DNA of 64,000 bases, taken from the NCBI RefSeq assembly GCF_028023555.1, contig NZ_JAQIOY010000003.1:1-64000 (forward strand). The letters are read 5' to 3'. A model generated the notes under the pieces. It was not told the origin of the DNA. It did not search any database and saw nothing but the letters and a program-made list of their open reading frames with translations. The translations under genes and the position numbers were made by a program. The stretch comes from Thalassococcus_A lentus. Lineage in GTDB: Bacteria; Pseudomonadota; Alphaproteobacteria; Rhodobacterales; Rhodobacteraceae. Each line of letters begins with the position of its first letter. Position 1 is the stretch's first letter. This document shows, piece by piece, positions 26,096-34,856 of the stretch.

Positions 26096-26379
26096 GTTGA
26101 ACGGCCCTCCCGACGGGCGACATCCCTTGCCAGTTCGACCAAGGTGATTTCGTGGGTTGTGGTATCCCGCGTCACGACCAGCCATGACCGATCGCCGCCT
26201 TCGTGGAACCAGAGTTCGCGATGTTGCCCGGCGGGATTGCTTCGCAGATATCCGTAGTCGGCAAATTGCTGCACGGCGTCTGGTTGTTGCCAGTCAGGCC
26301 TGTGGATCAAGGATGCGTCACCCAAATAGGTAAACTCTGACGAATCCCGCGGGCCCAGAAGAGGATGATTGATTATCAT
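26092..26379 (-). CDS. mgdB: N-methylglutamate dehydrogenase subunit B (SoxD-like delta subunit)
   Basis: A 95-residue SoxD homologue with GPRDSSEFTYLGDASLIHRP and ELWFHEGGDRSWLVVTRDTTTHEI. In sarcosine oxidase the delta subunit binds zinc through Cys6, Cys9, His59 and Cys63. Here the corresponding positions are His5, Leu8, His59 and Asp63, so the cysteine zinc site is gone. The ATG at 26379 follows the family N-terminus; an 18-codon extension upstream is not favoured. It overlaps mgdC by ATGA and lies 13 bases behind mgdA. Confidence 0.85.
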   Translation of the reverse strand: MIINHPLLGPRDSSEFTYLGDASLIHRPDWQQPDAVQQFADYGYLRSNPAGQHRELWFHEGGDRSWLVVTRDTTTHEITLVELARDVARREGRST

Positions 26380-26392
26380 GATTGCGCGCCCC

Positions 26393-27643
26393 TCAATGCA
26401 GGTTGGGCTGGTTGCCCATGCCTTTTTCGTCAATCATCAAACCACGATTGAAGCGATCAAAACGGTAGGCAGTGGCAGTGGGATGGGGCTCACCCGTGGC
26501 GAGCAGATGCGCGTAGACATATCCGGAAGCCGGAGTTGCCTTGAAGCCGCCGTAGCACCATCCGCCGTTAAAGAAGAGCCCGTCGATATGTGTGCGATCA
26601 ATGATCGGAGAGCCGTCCATCGACATGTCCATAATGCCACCCCACATCCGCAAGAGCCGGGCCCGCCCGAGCATCGGGAAGATGGCCATGCCGCCTTCGC
26701 AGACGTCCTCGACCACAGGCAGGTTTCCGCGCTGCGCATAGGAGTTGTAGCCGTCGATGTCGCCACCAAAGACCAGGCCCCCTTTGTCTGACTGACTGCA
26801 ATAGAAGTGACCCGCACCAAAGGTGATTACGCCCGGCAAAACCGGTTTAAGCCCTTCGGACACAAAGGCCTGAAGCACGTGGCTTTCGATTGGCAACCGC
26901 ATGCCAGCCTTTTCCATCACCCGGCTGGATGATCCGGCAACGCAGGATGCGACCTTGCCTGCCTTGATCACTCCGCGTGATGTTTCGACGCCGGTGCATG
27001 CGCCGTTTTCCATCACAAAGCCGGTGACTTCACAGTTCTGGATGATGTCGACGCCCAATTGGTCCGCGCCGCGCGCATAGCCCCAAGCCACCGCATCGTG
27101 TCGCACAGTTCCGCCGCGATGCTGGGCCAGACCGCCCTTGATTGGGAAACGCGCGTTGTCAGTGTTCAGGAATGGATAACGCTGTTTGATTTGCGCCGTT
27201 GTCAAAAGGTCGGCGTCGGCGCCATTCAACAACATCGCATTGCCCCGCCTTATAAAGGCGTCGCGCTGGGCGTCTGTGTGAATCAGGTTGAGAATGCCGC
27301 GTTGGCTAACCATGGCATTGTAGTTCAACTCCTGTTCCAGCCCTTCCCAAAGCTTGAGCGAGAATTCGTAGAACGGCTCATTGCCGTCCAGCAGGTAGTT
27401 GGACCGGATAATGGTTGTGTTGCGGCCGACGTTTCCACCGCCGATCCAGCCCTTTTCCAGCACGGCGATGCGTTTTTGACCGTAGACCTTGGCAAGGTAG
27501 TAAGCCGTCGCAAGGCCATGACCGCCGCCGCCAATGATGACGATATCGTAGCTGGGCTGAGGCTCCGGGTCCCGCCAAGCAGGTTTCCACCCTTTATGGC
27601 CGGTAAGTGCCTCTTTTATGACCCGCAAGCCGGAATAACGCAT
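26393..27643 (-). CDS. mgdA: N-methylglutamate dehydrogenase subunit A (SoxB-like beta subunit)
   Basis: 416 residues, the flavin-bearing amine-oxidising subunit: VIIGGGGHGLATAYYLAKVYG is the FAD site, GGNVGRNTTIIRSNYL follows, and RHDAVAWGYARGA carries the His that in SoxB is covalently linked to FMN. MDGSPIIDRTHIDGLFFNGG is the C-terminal FAD contact. AAAAAGGAG precedes ATG 27643. Order mgdABCD matches Roseobacter N-methylglutamate dehydrogenase operons; sarcosine oxidase soxBDAG remains the alternative. Confidence 0.88.
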   Translation of the reverse strand: MRYSGLRVIKEALTGHKGWKPAWRDPEPQPSYDIVIIGGGGHGLATAYYLAKVYGQKRIAVLEKGWIGGGNVGRNTTIIRSNYLLDGNEPFYEFSLKLWEGLEQELNYNAMVSQRGILNLIHTDAQRDAFIRRGNAMLLNGADADLLTTAQIKQRYPFLNTDNARFPIKGGLAQHRGGTVRHDAVAWGYARGADQLGVDIIQNCEVTGFVMENGACTGVETSRGVIKAGKVASCVAGSSSRVMEKAGMRLPIESHVLQAFVSEGLKPVLPGVITFGAGHFYCSQSDKGGLVFGGDIDGYNSYAQRGNLPVVEDVCEGGMAIFPMLGRARLLRMWGGIMDMSMDGSPIIDRTHIDGLFFNGGWCYGGFKATPASGYVYAHLLATGEPHPTATAYRFDRFNRGLMIDEKGMGNQPNLH

Positions 27644-27930
27644 GGAATCGGACTCCTTTTTCGCAGGATCGTTTTTTTCGCAGTCGGAATCGCCGCTGCA
27701 ACGGACCAATTTCTATGTGAATCGGACATTCCCGAGCCAAATATTTGCCGAGAACTCAGTCAGCTAGCCATAGAAAATCACCCTTGAAAAGAAAAATACT
27801 TGATCCACAGTGAAAAAATGGAGAGTTTGTCGTGGACAGTCGTATACGTCGGGAAGCGCGTACGGGCTGCAATCAAGAGCGTGCGGCCAAGGCCGGAACA
27901 ATCGACGCTCAATGAACAGGGAGACGTCAA
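27644..27930. promoter_or_regulatory. Divergent promoter region between mgdA and tmoX
   Basis: This 287-base gap is AT-rich around 27700-27830 and holds the 5' regions of both the mgdABCD operon and tmoXWV. I see no ORF, hairpin terminator or convincing -35/-10 pair. Inferred to carry the operators for methylamine-responsive control of both operons. Confidence 0.4.
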
Positions 27931-28872
27931 ATGAAGAAACTAACCACTGCGTTGGCAACGGGTGTGCTGGCCCTTGCTCCATTGACCGCATTTGCCGAAG
28001 ACAGTTCGGATCCGATCGTAATCCCGATCCACAACTGGTCGTCACAAATCGTCATGTCCAATGTCGTTGGCCAGATCTTTGAAGAGATGGGCAACAACGT
28101 CGAGTACGTCACAACAGACAGCCAAGCCGTCTATGAATCGGTGCGTCTGGGTGACGTGACGCTTGAGCTTGAAGTTTGGGAAGGCGCGTTCGGCGCATCT
28201 TTCCGCGCTGCTCTGGAAAAGGGCGGCATCGTTGATGTGGGCGACCACAACGCGGTCACACGCGAAGACTGGTGGTACCCGATGTGGACCAAGGACGCTT
28301 GCCCGGGCCTGCCAAGCTGGGAAGCTCTGAACGACTGTGCGGAACTGTTCGCAACAGCCGAGACAGGCTCAAAAGGCCGTTATCTTGATGGTCCGGTTGA
28401 CTGGCTCAAGCACGGTAAAGAGCGTGTCGAAGCGCTGGGCATGAACTTTGAAGTGATCAACGCGGGTTCTGCAGCTGCACTTTGGGCTGAAATCGGCGCT
28501 GCCGAAGCGGACAAGCGCCCCGTGGTTGTCTTCAACTGGACACCCAACTTTGCCGAAGCCGTTTGGCCCGGCGAATTCGTGGAGTTCCCGGAATGGGTCG
28601 ACGGATGTGACAAGGATCCGGCTGTTGGCCCGAACCCCGACGCTCTTTACGACTGTGGCAACCCGGCTGATGGTTACCTGAAAAAGGCCGCTTGGGAAGG
28701 CATGGAAGCCAAATGGCCCACTGCTTACGCAGTCCTGGAAAAAATCAGCTTCACCAACCCTCAGATCGCTGAAATGGCGCGTTTGGTGGACATCGATGAG
28801 CTTGAGCCGGAAGAGGCTGCTGCCGAATGGCTTGAAGCAAACGAAGATGTCTGGAAAGCTTGGTTGAACTAA
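27931..28872 (+). CDS. tmoX: TMAO-binding periplasmic protein TmoX
   Basis: 313 residues with a signal peptide (KKLTTALATGVLALAPLTAFA) and a glycine-betaine/choline-type substrate-binding domain rich in tryptophan (IPIHNWSSQIV, LEVWEG, EDWWYPMW, VVVFNWTPN), fitting a cation-pi box for a quaternary or N-oxide amine. GGGAG precedes the ATG. A hairpin follows before tmoW, which commonly keeps binding proteins more abundant than the transporter. The TMAO assignment rests on context with tmm and tdm. Confidence 0.88.
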   Translation: MKKLTTALATGVLALAPLTAFAEDSSDPIVIPIHNWSSQIVMSNVVGQIFEEMGNNVEYVTTDSQAVYESVRLGDVTLELEVWEGAFGASFRAALEKGGIVDVGDHNAVTREDWWYPMWTKDACPGLPSWEALNDCAELFATAETGSKGRYLDGPVDWLKHGKERVEALGMNFEVINAGSAAALWAEIGAAEADKRPVVVFNWTPNFAEAVWPGEFVEFPEWVDGCDKDPAVGPNPDALYDCGNPADGYLKKAAWEGMEAKWPTAYAVLEKISFTNPQIAEMARLVDIDELEPEEAAAEWLEANEDVWKAWLN

Positions 28873-28894
28873 GCTTCGGACATTCGATCAAGAC

Positions 28895-28926
28895 GAGCCC
28901 TGTCCGCATGTCGGGCAGGGCTTTTG
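28895..28926 (+). terminator. Intra-operon hairpin after tmoX
   Basis: Eleven-pair stem AGCCCTGTCCG/CGGGCAGGGCT (28896-28906 with 28912-28922, one G-T pair) followed by TTTT. As it lies between tmoX and tmoW it is probably a partial terminator or 3' stabiliser. Confidence 0.65.
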
Positions 28927-28987
28927 GCAAAAAACACATGTGGCAATGGTCCAAGACCAAATCGCCAAGACCTGGATGGGCACCTTC

Positions 28988-30007
28988 ATGGCATCTGATG
29001 CACCTGTAATCGCTTGCAGAAATGTCTGGAAAATCTTCGGAGATGATCCGACCGGCTATCTGAAGAAAATGCCATCCGGACACAGCTATGATGACATCCG
29101 TGCTGATGGGTATATCGCCGGAGTGAAAGACGTCTCGATCGAGGTCGGGCGCGGTGAGATGCTGGTGATCATGGGGCTGTCCGGCTCGGGAAAGTCCACG
29201 TTGGTCCGTTGCTTTTCGCGGTTGCACGACATTACCGGGGGCACCATCGAGGTCGAAGGCCAGGACATTATGGCCCTTTCCGAAAAAGAGCTGATCGACC
29301 TGCGCCGCAACAAGATGGGAATGGTGTTTCAAAGCTTTGGTTTGCTTCCGCACCGCACCGTTTTAGACAACGTGGCGTTTCCTCTGGAAATGCGTGGTCA
29401 GGACAAACACGCCAGACGGGCCAGAGCGCTGGAAGTCATCAAGTTGGTCGGCCTCGAAGGCCGCGAGGATTATTTCCCAAGAGAGCTGTCAGGCGGACAA
29501 CAGCAGCGTGTCGGCATCGCGCGCAGTCTCGCAATCGAGCCTGATATCTGGTTTCTGGATGAGCCGTTTTCCGCACTTGATCCGCTCATCCGTCGCGAAA
29601 TGCAGGATGAGTTTTTGCGCCTTCAGGAAATGCTGGGAAAGACGATTGTTTTCATCACGCATGATTTTGACGAGGCGCTGCGATTGGCGGACCGGATCGC
29701 CATCATGAAGGATGGTGCCGTAGAACAATGCGACACGCCCGATCAGATCGTCATGAACCCGGCGACGGAATATGTGCGCAAGTTCACCGAAGAAATCGAT
29801 AAATCCCGCGTGGTTCATGCAGGCATTCTGGTCAAGCCAGATCAGAAGGGCGAAGGCGATCCCGTTCCAGCGGGTGCGACCATTCATGCGCTGGCTTCGA
29901 CGTTGGTGTCTGACACACGCGAATTCATTCCTGTTGTGGACAATGACACCGTCATTGGCGCCATTTCACGGCAGGAAGCGCTGCACGTGCTGGTCGGTTC
30001 GAATTGA
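28988..30007 (+). CDS. tmoW: TMAO ABC transporter ATP-binding protein TmoW
   Basis: 339 residues. Walker A GLSGSGKSTLVR, signature LSGGQQQRVGIARS, Walker B IWFLDEPFSALDPL and the switch histidine in FITHDFDEAL are all intact, followed by a C-terminal CBS-like region (TREFIPVVDNDTVIGAISRQ) as in ProV/OpuAA. The start is uncertain: ATG 28988 gives MASDAPVIACRNVW, while GTG 28940 or ATG 28946 would add 14-16 residues. It touches tmoV by a one-base overlap. Confidence 0.88.
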   Translation: MASDAPVIACRNVWKIFGDDPTGYLKKMPSGHSYDDIRADGYIAGVKDVSIEVGRGEMLVIMGLSGSGKSTLVRCFSRLHDITGGTIEVEGQDIMALSEKELIDLRRNKMGMVFQSFGLLPHRTVLDNVAFPLEMRGQDKHARRARALEVIKLVGLEGREDYFPRELSGGQQQRVGIARSLAIEPDIWFLDEPFSALDPLIRREMQDEFLRLQEMLGKTIVFITHDFDEALRLADRIAIMKDGAVEQCDTPDQIVMNPATEYVRKFTEEIDKSRVVHAGILVKPDQKGEGDPVPAGATIHALASTLVSDTREFIPVVDNDTVIGAISRQEALHVLVGSN

Positions 30008-31986
30008 TGGCTGTGCTGTCGACCAATTCAGCGGGCAGCAAAGCGCCTCAGATGTCATCGAATAAAGTGGCCACGGGGTTGGTATGCCTCGCCATAGTCC
30101 TGACAGCGCTGCAATACGCGGGGCTGCTGCCGGCTTGGCTGCACCGGCTACCGGAAAGCTGGATACCGCCTTTCGCGGTCTGGCTTGACGCGGCCTTCAA
30201 CTTTGTTCGCACTGATCTCGGGCTGGAAAAACTGACGCGCTGGTTTGCCGAAGGTCCGCTTCAGTTCATGCTCGATACAACGGCCAATCTGCTCTACGGC
30301 AAGAAACGCTGGCCTCGATTTGAACAGATCCCGTGGAGCGCGATCGCCGCCTCTGCGGCGGTTCTGGGCTATTACCTTGGCGGCTGGCGGCTTGCTGTTC
30401 TGGCGGGGGGGACATTCGTCTGGACCGCTTTGATCGGTCAGTGGAAGATTGCCATGGAAACCATGTCGGTTCTACTAGTGGCCGCCCCTCTGGCGTTTTG
30501 CATTGGCATCAGTCTGGGTATTGCTGCGTGGAAATATGCTTGGGTCGATCGGGCGATCAAACCAATCCTTTCGGTTCTGCAAACGCTTCCGTTTTTCACC
30601 TATCTCTTGCCTGCGGTCATCTTCTTCAAGGTCGGTCCGACAGCAGGTGCTGTTGCCACGATTATATACGCGATCCCGCCGATGATCCTCATGACAACCC
30701 TTGGACTGAAAAAGGTGTCTCCTGAGGTTGTTGAGGCAGGAAAGATGTCGGGTTGTTCCCGCTGGCAAATGTTGCGACATGTCTACGTGCCAGCCGCGCG
30801 CACGGAAATTCTGGTTGGCGTGAACCAGGTCATCATGCTCTGCCTTGCGATGGTGGTTCTGACCGCCTTTATCGGGATGCCCGGTTTGGGCGCGAAACTG
30901 CTCGCGATGATGGGAAGCTTCAAGCTGGGCCGATCCTTTGAAATCGGGGTCACCATCGTGTTGCTGGCTGTAACACTCGATCGGTTGTCCAAGGCGTGGG
31001 TGGTGAAACTGCCCGAACACTTCGAAAAGGGCACGCCTTGGTGGAAGCGGCACAAATACCTTTTGGCCGGTCTGGGCGCGTTTGTTTTCTTTACGGTGCT
31101 TGGGCAATTCGTTGAATGGTTCGCCGAAATCGGCCGCCGTCAGAGCCTGTCTCAGGGCAAGGAAATCGACACCGCCATCAAGACGTTTCTGGCTTTTGAC
31201 ATTGTGCAGGGTACCACTGAGAAAATTCGCTACGTTCTCAACGTTTGGGTTCTAAACCCGTTCCGCGATTTCCTTTTGTCGATCCCGACCACAGGATTTA
31301 TCCTGCTTGTCGTCGCGGGGGCATTGGCGCTTGGCGGCAGAAAATCCGGAATTTATGCGGCAGTCTTCTTTGGTCTCGTCGCGCTGACAGGGTGGTGGGA
31401 TCGTTCCGTGATCACGCTGTACTCGGTGATTTCCGCTGTCATCCTTGCGACTTTGATTGGCTTGCCGATCGGTATTGCCGCGGCGCGTTCCGAAAAATGG
31501 TCCAAGCGCGTTTTGTTGATCTGCGACACGGCACAAACCTTCCCAAGTTTTATCTACCTGATCCCGGCGATCATGCTCTTTGGCATCACTGCGACCTCTG
31601 TTGTAATGTCCATCCTGATCTTCGCCATGGTGCCGTTGGTTCGATACACCGTCGAAGGCCTGCGGGGCGTTCCGCCAGAAATGAACGAAGCGGCGGATAT
31701 GTCGGGTTCAACCCGAATGCAGAAGCTGTGGAATGTCCAATTGCCACTGGCTTTGCCAACCATGGCCGTGGGTTTCAATCAGGCAATCATGTTTGCATTT
31801 TTCATGGTCATTATCGCCGCCTTTATCGGCACGCAGGATCTGGGGCAGGAATTGCAGAAAACCCTCGCTGGCACGGATCTGGGCAAGAACTTTGTCCTAG
31901 GGATATGTGTGTCCCTGATGGCCCTGACATTTGATATGGCGATCATGACATGGGCCGAGCGCAAGAAACGCGTTTTGGGTCTGTGA
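30007..31986 (+). CDS. tmoV: TMAO ABC transporter permease TmoV (duplicated permease)
   Basis: 659 residues, about twice a ProW permease. It holds two membrane units, each with the cytoplasmic EAA-type loop: VVEAGKMSGCSRWQMLRHVYVP in the first half and EMNEAADMSGSTRMQKLWNV in the second. A single chain therefore probably forms the whole membrane channel. It starts on the last base of the tmoW stop (TGATG). It completes the TmoXWV importer. Confidence 0.88.
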   Translation: MAVLSTNSAGSKAPQMSSNKVATGLVCLAIVLTALQYAGLLPAWLHRLPESWIPPFAVWLDAAFNFVRTDLGLEKLTRWFAEGPLQFMLDTTANLLYGKKRWPRFEQIPWSAIAASAAVLGYYLGGWRLAVLAGGTFVWTALIGQWKIAMETMSVLLVAAPLAFCIGISLGIAAWKYAWVDRAIKPILSVLQTLPFFTYLLPAVIFFKVGPTAGAVATIIYAIPPMILMTTLGLKKVSPEVVEAGKMSGCSRWQMLRHVYVPAARTEILVGVNQVIMLCLAMVVLTAFIGMPGLGAKLLAMMGSFKLGRSFEIGVTIVLLAVTLDRLSKAWVVKLPEHFEKGTPWWKRHKYLLAGLGAFVFFTVLGQFVEWFAEIGRRQSLSQGKEIDTAIKTFLAFDIVQGTTEKIRYVLNVWVLNPFRDFLLSIPTTGFILLVVAGALALGGRKSGIYAAVFFGLVALTGWWDRSVITLYSVISAVILATLIGLPIGIAAARSEKWSKRVLLICDTAQTFPSFIYLIPAIMLFGITATSVVMSILIFAMVPLVRYTVEGLRGVPPEMNEAADMSGSTRMQKLWNVQLPLALPTMAVGFNQAIMFAFFMVIIAAFIGTQDLGQELQKTLAGTDLGKNFVLGICVSLMALTFDMAIMTWAERKKRVLGL

Positions 31987-32154
31987 TCTGGCAGCGCGCG
32001 GGCCACGATCCAGGGCCGCGCGTCCTTACTCTATGCAGAAACCTCCGGTCCTTACGAAATTGTAAACTTCGGTCGAAGTGGCTGTAAGCTGGCCACCCCA
32101 AGTCTTGTGTCATCGGGGCGACATTCTGTTGCTCCCCTCAAAAGGAGAAATGAC

Positions 32155-32487
32155 ATGGACAAGAAATTCATTGCAGGTGGCGCTCTCACGGGTCTTTTGC
32201 TGTCGGCTGGCATCGCGGGCATGGTTTCGGCTCAATCCGCAGCAACGGCAACGGGCCTGAGCGAAGAGCAGGTGATTGCAATTGCGCTGGCCGAAGTGCC
32301 GGGAGAAGTTCAGGAAGTCGAACTTGAACGCCACCGGGGCCAGCAGGTCTATGAAGTCGAAATCCTGGCTGCAGATGGTTCAGAGATGGAGGTTGAGATC
32401 GCAGCCGAGTCGGGCGATGTTTTGAAGGTCAAGGCGGACGGCGAAGATTGCGACAAGCATGACGACGACGAAGAAGAAGACGCGTAA
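32155..32487 (+). CDS. PepSY-domain periplasmic protein
   Basis: 110 residues: a signal peptide (FIAGGALTGLLLSAGIAGMVSA), one PepSY domain (LSEEQVIAIALAEVPGEVQEVELERHRGQQVYEVEIL) and an acidic tail ending in a run of Asp/Glu. AAAAGGAG eight bases upstream fixes the ATG. PepSY proteins of this size often sit beside two-component genes and cytochrome b561 and may bind metals or modulate the sensor; the tail could bind cations. Confidence 0.8.
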   Translation: MDKKFIAGGALTGLLLSAGIAGMVSAQSAATATGLSEEQVIAIALAEVPGEVQEVELERHRGQQVYEVEILAADGSEMEVEIAAESGDVLKVKADGEDCDKHDDDEEEDA

Positions 32488-32570
32488 CGCGGATTGAAAT
32501 GTTTGACCGGATCGAAGGCTGCTGTATTCAGCGGCCTTCAAACTGTCTGCTGAATGAGTAGGGGTCACCA

Positions 32571-33254
32571 ATGCGGATATTGCTGTTGGAAGATGACCAG
32601 CAACTGGGCGTTTGGATCGCCGGAGGCCTTCGCGAAGAAGGCCATGTCGTCGATCATTTCGAAAATGGCAAAGACGCTTTGATCGCCGCCATGGGGCAGG
32701 ATTTCGATCTTTTGATCCTCGACCGGATGGTTCCGGGGCTGGACGGATTGTCAGTTCTGAAATCCCTGCGCGCCTCCAAGAATACGACACCTGCTCTGTT
32801 CCTGACAGCCTTGGGAGAGGTTGATGCGCGTGTCGAAGGGTTCGAAGCGGGCGGCGATGATTATCTGACCAAACCGTTTGCATTTGCCGAGTTGTCGGCA
32901 CGGGTGGGTGCTTTGGGCCGCAGACTCGATGGGCCGGATCAAAGCGAAGCAACGCAGACTGTGTTGCGGTACGCGGATCTTTCGCTGGATCTTTTGTCCA
33001 GACGCTGTGAACGGCAGGGGCAGTCCATTGATCTGATGGCCAAGGAGTTCAAGCTTCTGGAGTATTTCATGCGCCGTCCCGGACGGCTGGTGACGCGCAC
33101 AATGCTGCTCGAACAAGTTTGGGAAATGAGCTTTGACCCGACGACCAGTGTTGTAGAGACCCACATCAGTCGACTGCGCGCCAAGATCGACAAACCGTTT
33201 GAAGACGCGTTGCTGCAAACGCGGCGTGGCGAGGGATATGTCTTTGGTCGGTAG
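32571..33254 (+). CDS. OmpR/PhoB-family response regulator
   Basis: 227 residues: a receiver domain with acidic pocket LEDD near the N-terminus, phosphoacceptor Asp in LLILDRMVPGLDG and Lys in YLTKPFAFAEL, then a winged-helix DNA-binding domain (LMAKEFKLLEYFMRRPGRLV, SVVETHISRLRAKID). It overlaps the histidine kinase gene by 17 bases. Regulators paired with PepSY and cytochrome b561 genes often respond to membrane or metal stress (QseB/PmrA type). Confidence 0.9.
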   Translation: MRILLLEDDQQLGVWIAGGLREEGHVVDHFENGKDALIAAMGQDFDLLILDRMVPGLDGLSVLKSLRASKNTTPALFLTALGEVDARVEGFEAGGDDYLTKPFAFAELSARVGALGRRLDGPDQSEATQTVLRYADLSLDLLSRRCERQGQSIDLMAKEFKLLEYFMRRPGRLVTRTMLLEQVWEMSFDPTTSVVETHISRLRAKIDKPFEDALLQTRRGEGYVFGR

Positions 33255-34521
33255 GTTTGTGGAAAATCTGCGCTGGCTGAAACGCTCGTCGATCTTGCGG
33301 CTTTCGCTTTTGTTGTCCGCTGTCTTTGCCGTCGGAATGGCGATTTCGGTTTTCGTAGCACTGACGCTGGGCCAGGACGCCTTGGAACGTCGTGTGGACG
33401 CAACCCTGACCGCTCTGGCCGGTGCTGCGGTGCTGGAAACTGCCCAAGCCACCACGGCCTCGATGATTATGCGCAGCCCTGACGATCTGGACGGATTGCC
33501 CCGACCGTTTGGCCGTGCAGTCGAACGCGGCGGCGGCACTGTGGATCTGGAGCATGATTTTCTGCGATCTGACATTTGGCGCGTGCTGGTGTCGCGGGAC
33601 AGTCAGAACACGCCGGTCATGGTTGCCGTGCCTTTGGAAGTCAGCTCTCAGGCTCAGGAGGTGCTGGGCGGTATCCTTTGGACCACGGCCGGTCTGGTGA
33701 TCGTTTTGAGCCTGATCATTGGGCTGGTTACAGGTTCGATGGCCCAACGCCGTGTACAACGCATAAGCGCAACGCTGGATCAATTGGCGGCGGGTGACCT
33801 GACCGCACGGACAGAGCATCACAGACGCAAGGACGATCTGGACGATATCGCGCACCAACTGGACCATACGGCGACCGAGCTGGAACGCCTTGTGGCGCAA
33901 ACACGCCATTTGAGCGCCAGCATCGCGCATGATCTGCGCACTCCGCTTGCACGCCTGCGGGCCAAGCTGGAAATGCTGCCTGATGGTGCGGCCCGAGGCG
34001 CAGCACTGGAAGAAGCCAGCCGTTTGTCAGCGATTTTCGACACGATCATGCGCGTTGCCCGGATCGAAGCGCAGCAGGGGCGCGACGGATTCGAAACGGT
34101 TGCCTTGGAGCCATTCGTCGAAGAACTGGCCGATACTTTTGGCCCGGTTGTGGAAGATGTGGGCAAAGACCTGAAAATTGACGTATCGACACCGGGGCAG
34201 GTTCAGGCGGACCGGCAGATGTTGGTGCAGGCCATGGCCAACCTCATCCAGAATGCTTTGGTCCATGGTGGCTCGACGATTACCCTTGTTGCGCAGGGGC
34301 AATCTGTAGGTGTGGCCGATGATGGGCCGGGTGTTGACCCTGCCCAGTTCGACGAAATCGTCAAACCGATGGTCCGGCTCGACGCTGCCCGGACCACCGA
34401 AGGTTCGGGTTTGGGGCTTGCATTGGTCCGGGCGGTGTCTGAACGGCATGGCGCAAGGCTGGAATTTTCCGCCCAAAAGCCCACTGGCCTGCGGGTTATT
34501 CTGAACTTTGCAAAATTGTAA
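33238..34521 (+). CDS. Sensor histidine kinase
   Basis: 427 residues: two membrane segments around a periplasmic sensor loop (about residues 25-155), HAMP, phosphoacceptor His in SASIAHDLRTPLARL, N-box NLIQNALVHGG, and ATP boxes DDGPGVDP and GSGLGLALVRAVSERHG. The ATG at 33238 overlaps the regulator gene; earlier in-frame starts lie deeper inside it. It most resembles the QseC/PmrB class. Confidence 0.88.
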   Translation: MSLVGRFVENLRWLKRSSILRLSLLLSAVFAVGMAISVFVALTLGQDALERRVDATLTALAGAAVLETAQATTASMIMRSPDDLDGLPRPFGRAVERGGGTVDLEHDFLRSDIWRVLVSRDSQNTPVMVAVPLEVSSQAQEVLGGILWTTAGLVIVLSLIIGLVTGSMAQRRVQRISATLDQLAAGDLTARTEHHRRKDDLDDIAHQLDHTATELERLVAQTRHLSASIAHDLRTPLARLRAKLEMLPDGAARGAALEEASRLSAIFDTIMRVARIEAQQGRDGFETVALEPFVEELADTFGPVVEDVGKDLKIDVSTPGQVQADRQMLVQAMANLIQNALVHGGSTITLVAQGQSVGVADDGPGVDPAQFDEIVKPMVRLDAARTTEGSGLGLALVRAVSERHGARLEFSAQKPTGLRVILNFAKL

Positions 34522-34600
34522 GGCTGCGGTCAGGCGCCCGTAAAACAGGCGCATCATATCCAGATCATCGAAACACAACGATGAGACTGGAGATCACACA

Positions 34601-34825
34601 ATGAAAACCCTTTTTGAAAAATTCACGTCCACCCTCTCGGGTATTGCGATGTTTGCATTTGGCGTCGTGCTGGCGGCCATGGGTTTTGCAGCGCTTGGCA
34701 CGCTTGCACTGTTTGCACTGGCAGCCATGGGCGTTGCCTTGCTGGCGATGCCATTTGTTGCGCTGTCACAGACCGGCAACGACGACCCTGATCCACAGGA
34801 CGCCGCCCAGGCGGAAACAGCCTAA
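34601..34825 (+). CDS. Small membrane protein
   Basis: 74 residues, almost entirely one or two membrane helices (SGIAMFAFGVVLAAMGFAAL, LALFALAAMGVALLAMPFVA) and a short acidic tail. GGAGATCACACA precedes the ATG. It lies between the sensor kinase and cytochrome b561 and may belong to the same regulon. No family recognised. Confidence 0.65.
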   Translation: MKTLFEKFTSTLSGIAMFAFGVVLAAMGFAALGTLALFALAAMGVALLAMPFVALSQTGNDDPDPQDAAQAETA

Positions 34826-34856
34826 ATCGGCATCTCATTTATCAGGACGGATTATC

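Noticed and set aside
22588..27643. Naming the operon soxBDAG (sarcosine oxidase)
   Set aside because: The subunits are homologous, but gmaS-mgsABC and the TMA genes nearby, gene order and the lost zinc cysteines of the delta subunit favour N-methylglutamate dehydrogenase. Not excluded by sequence alone.
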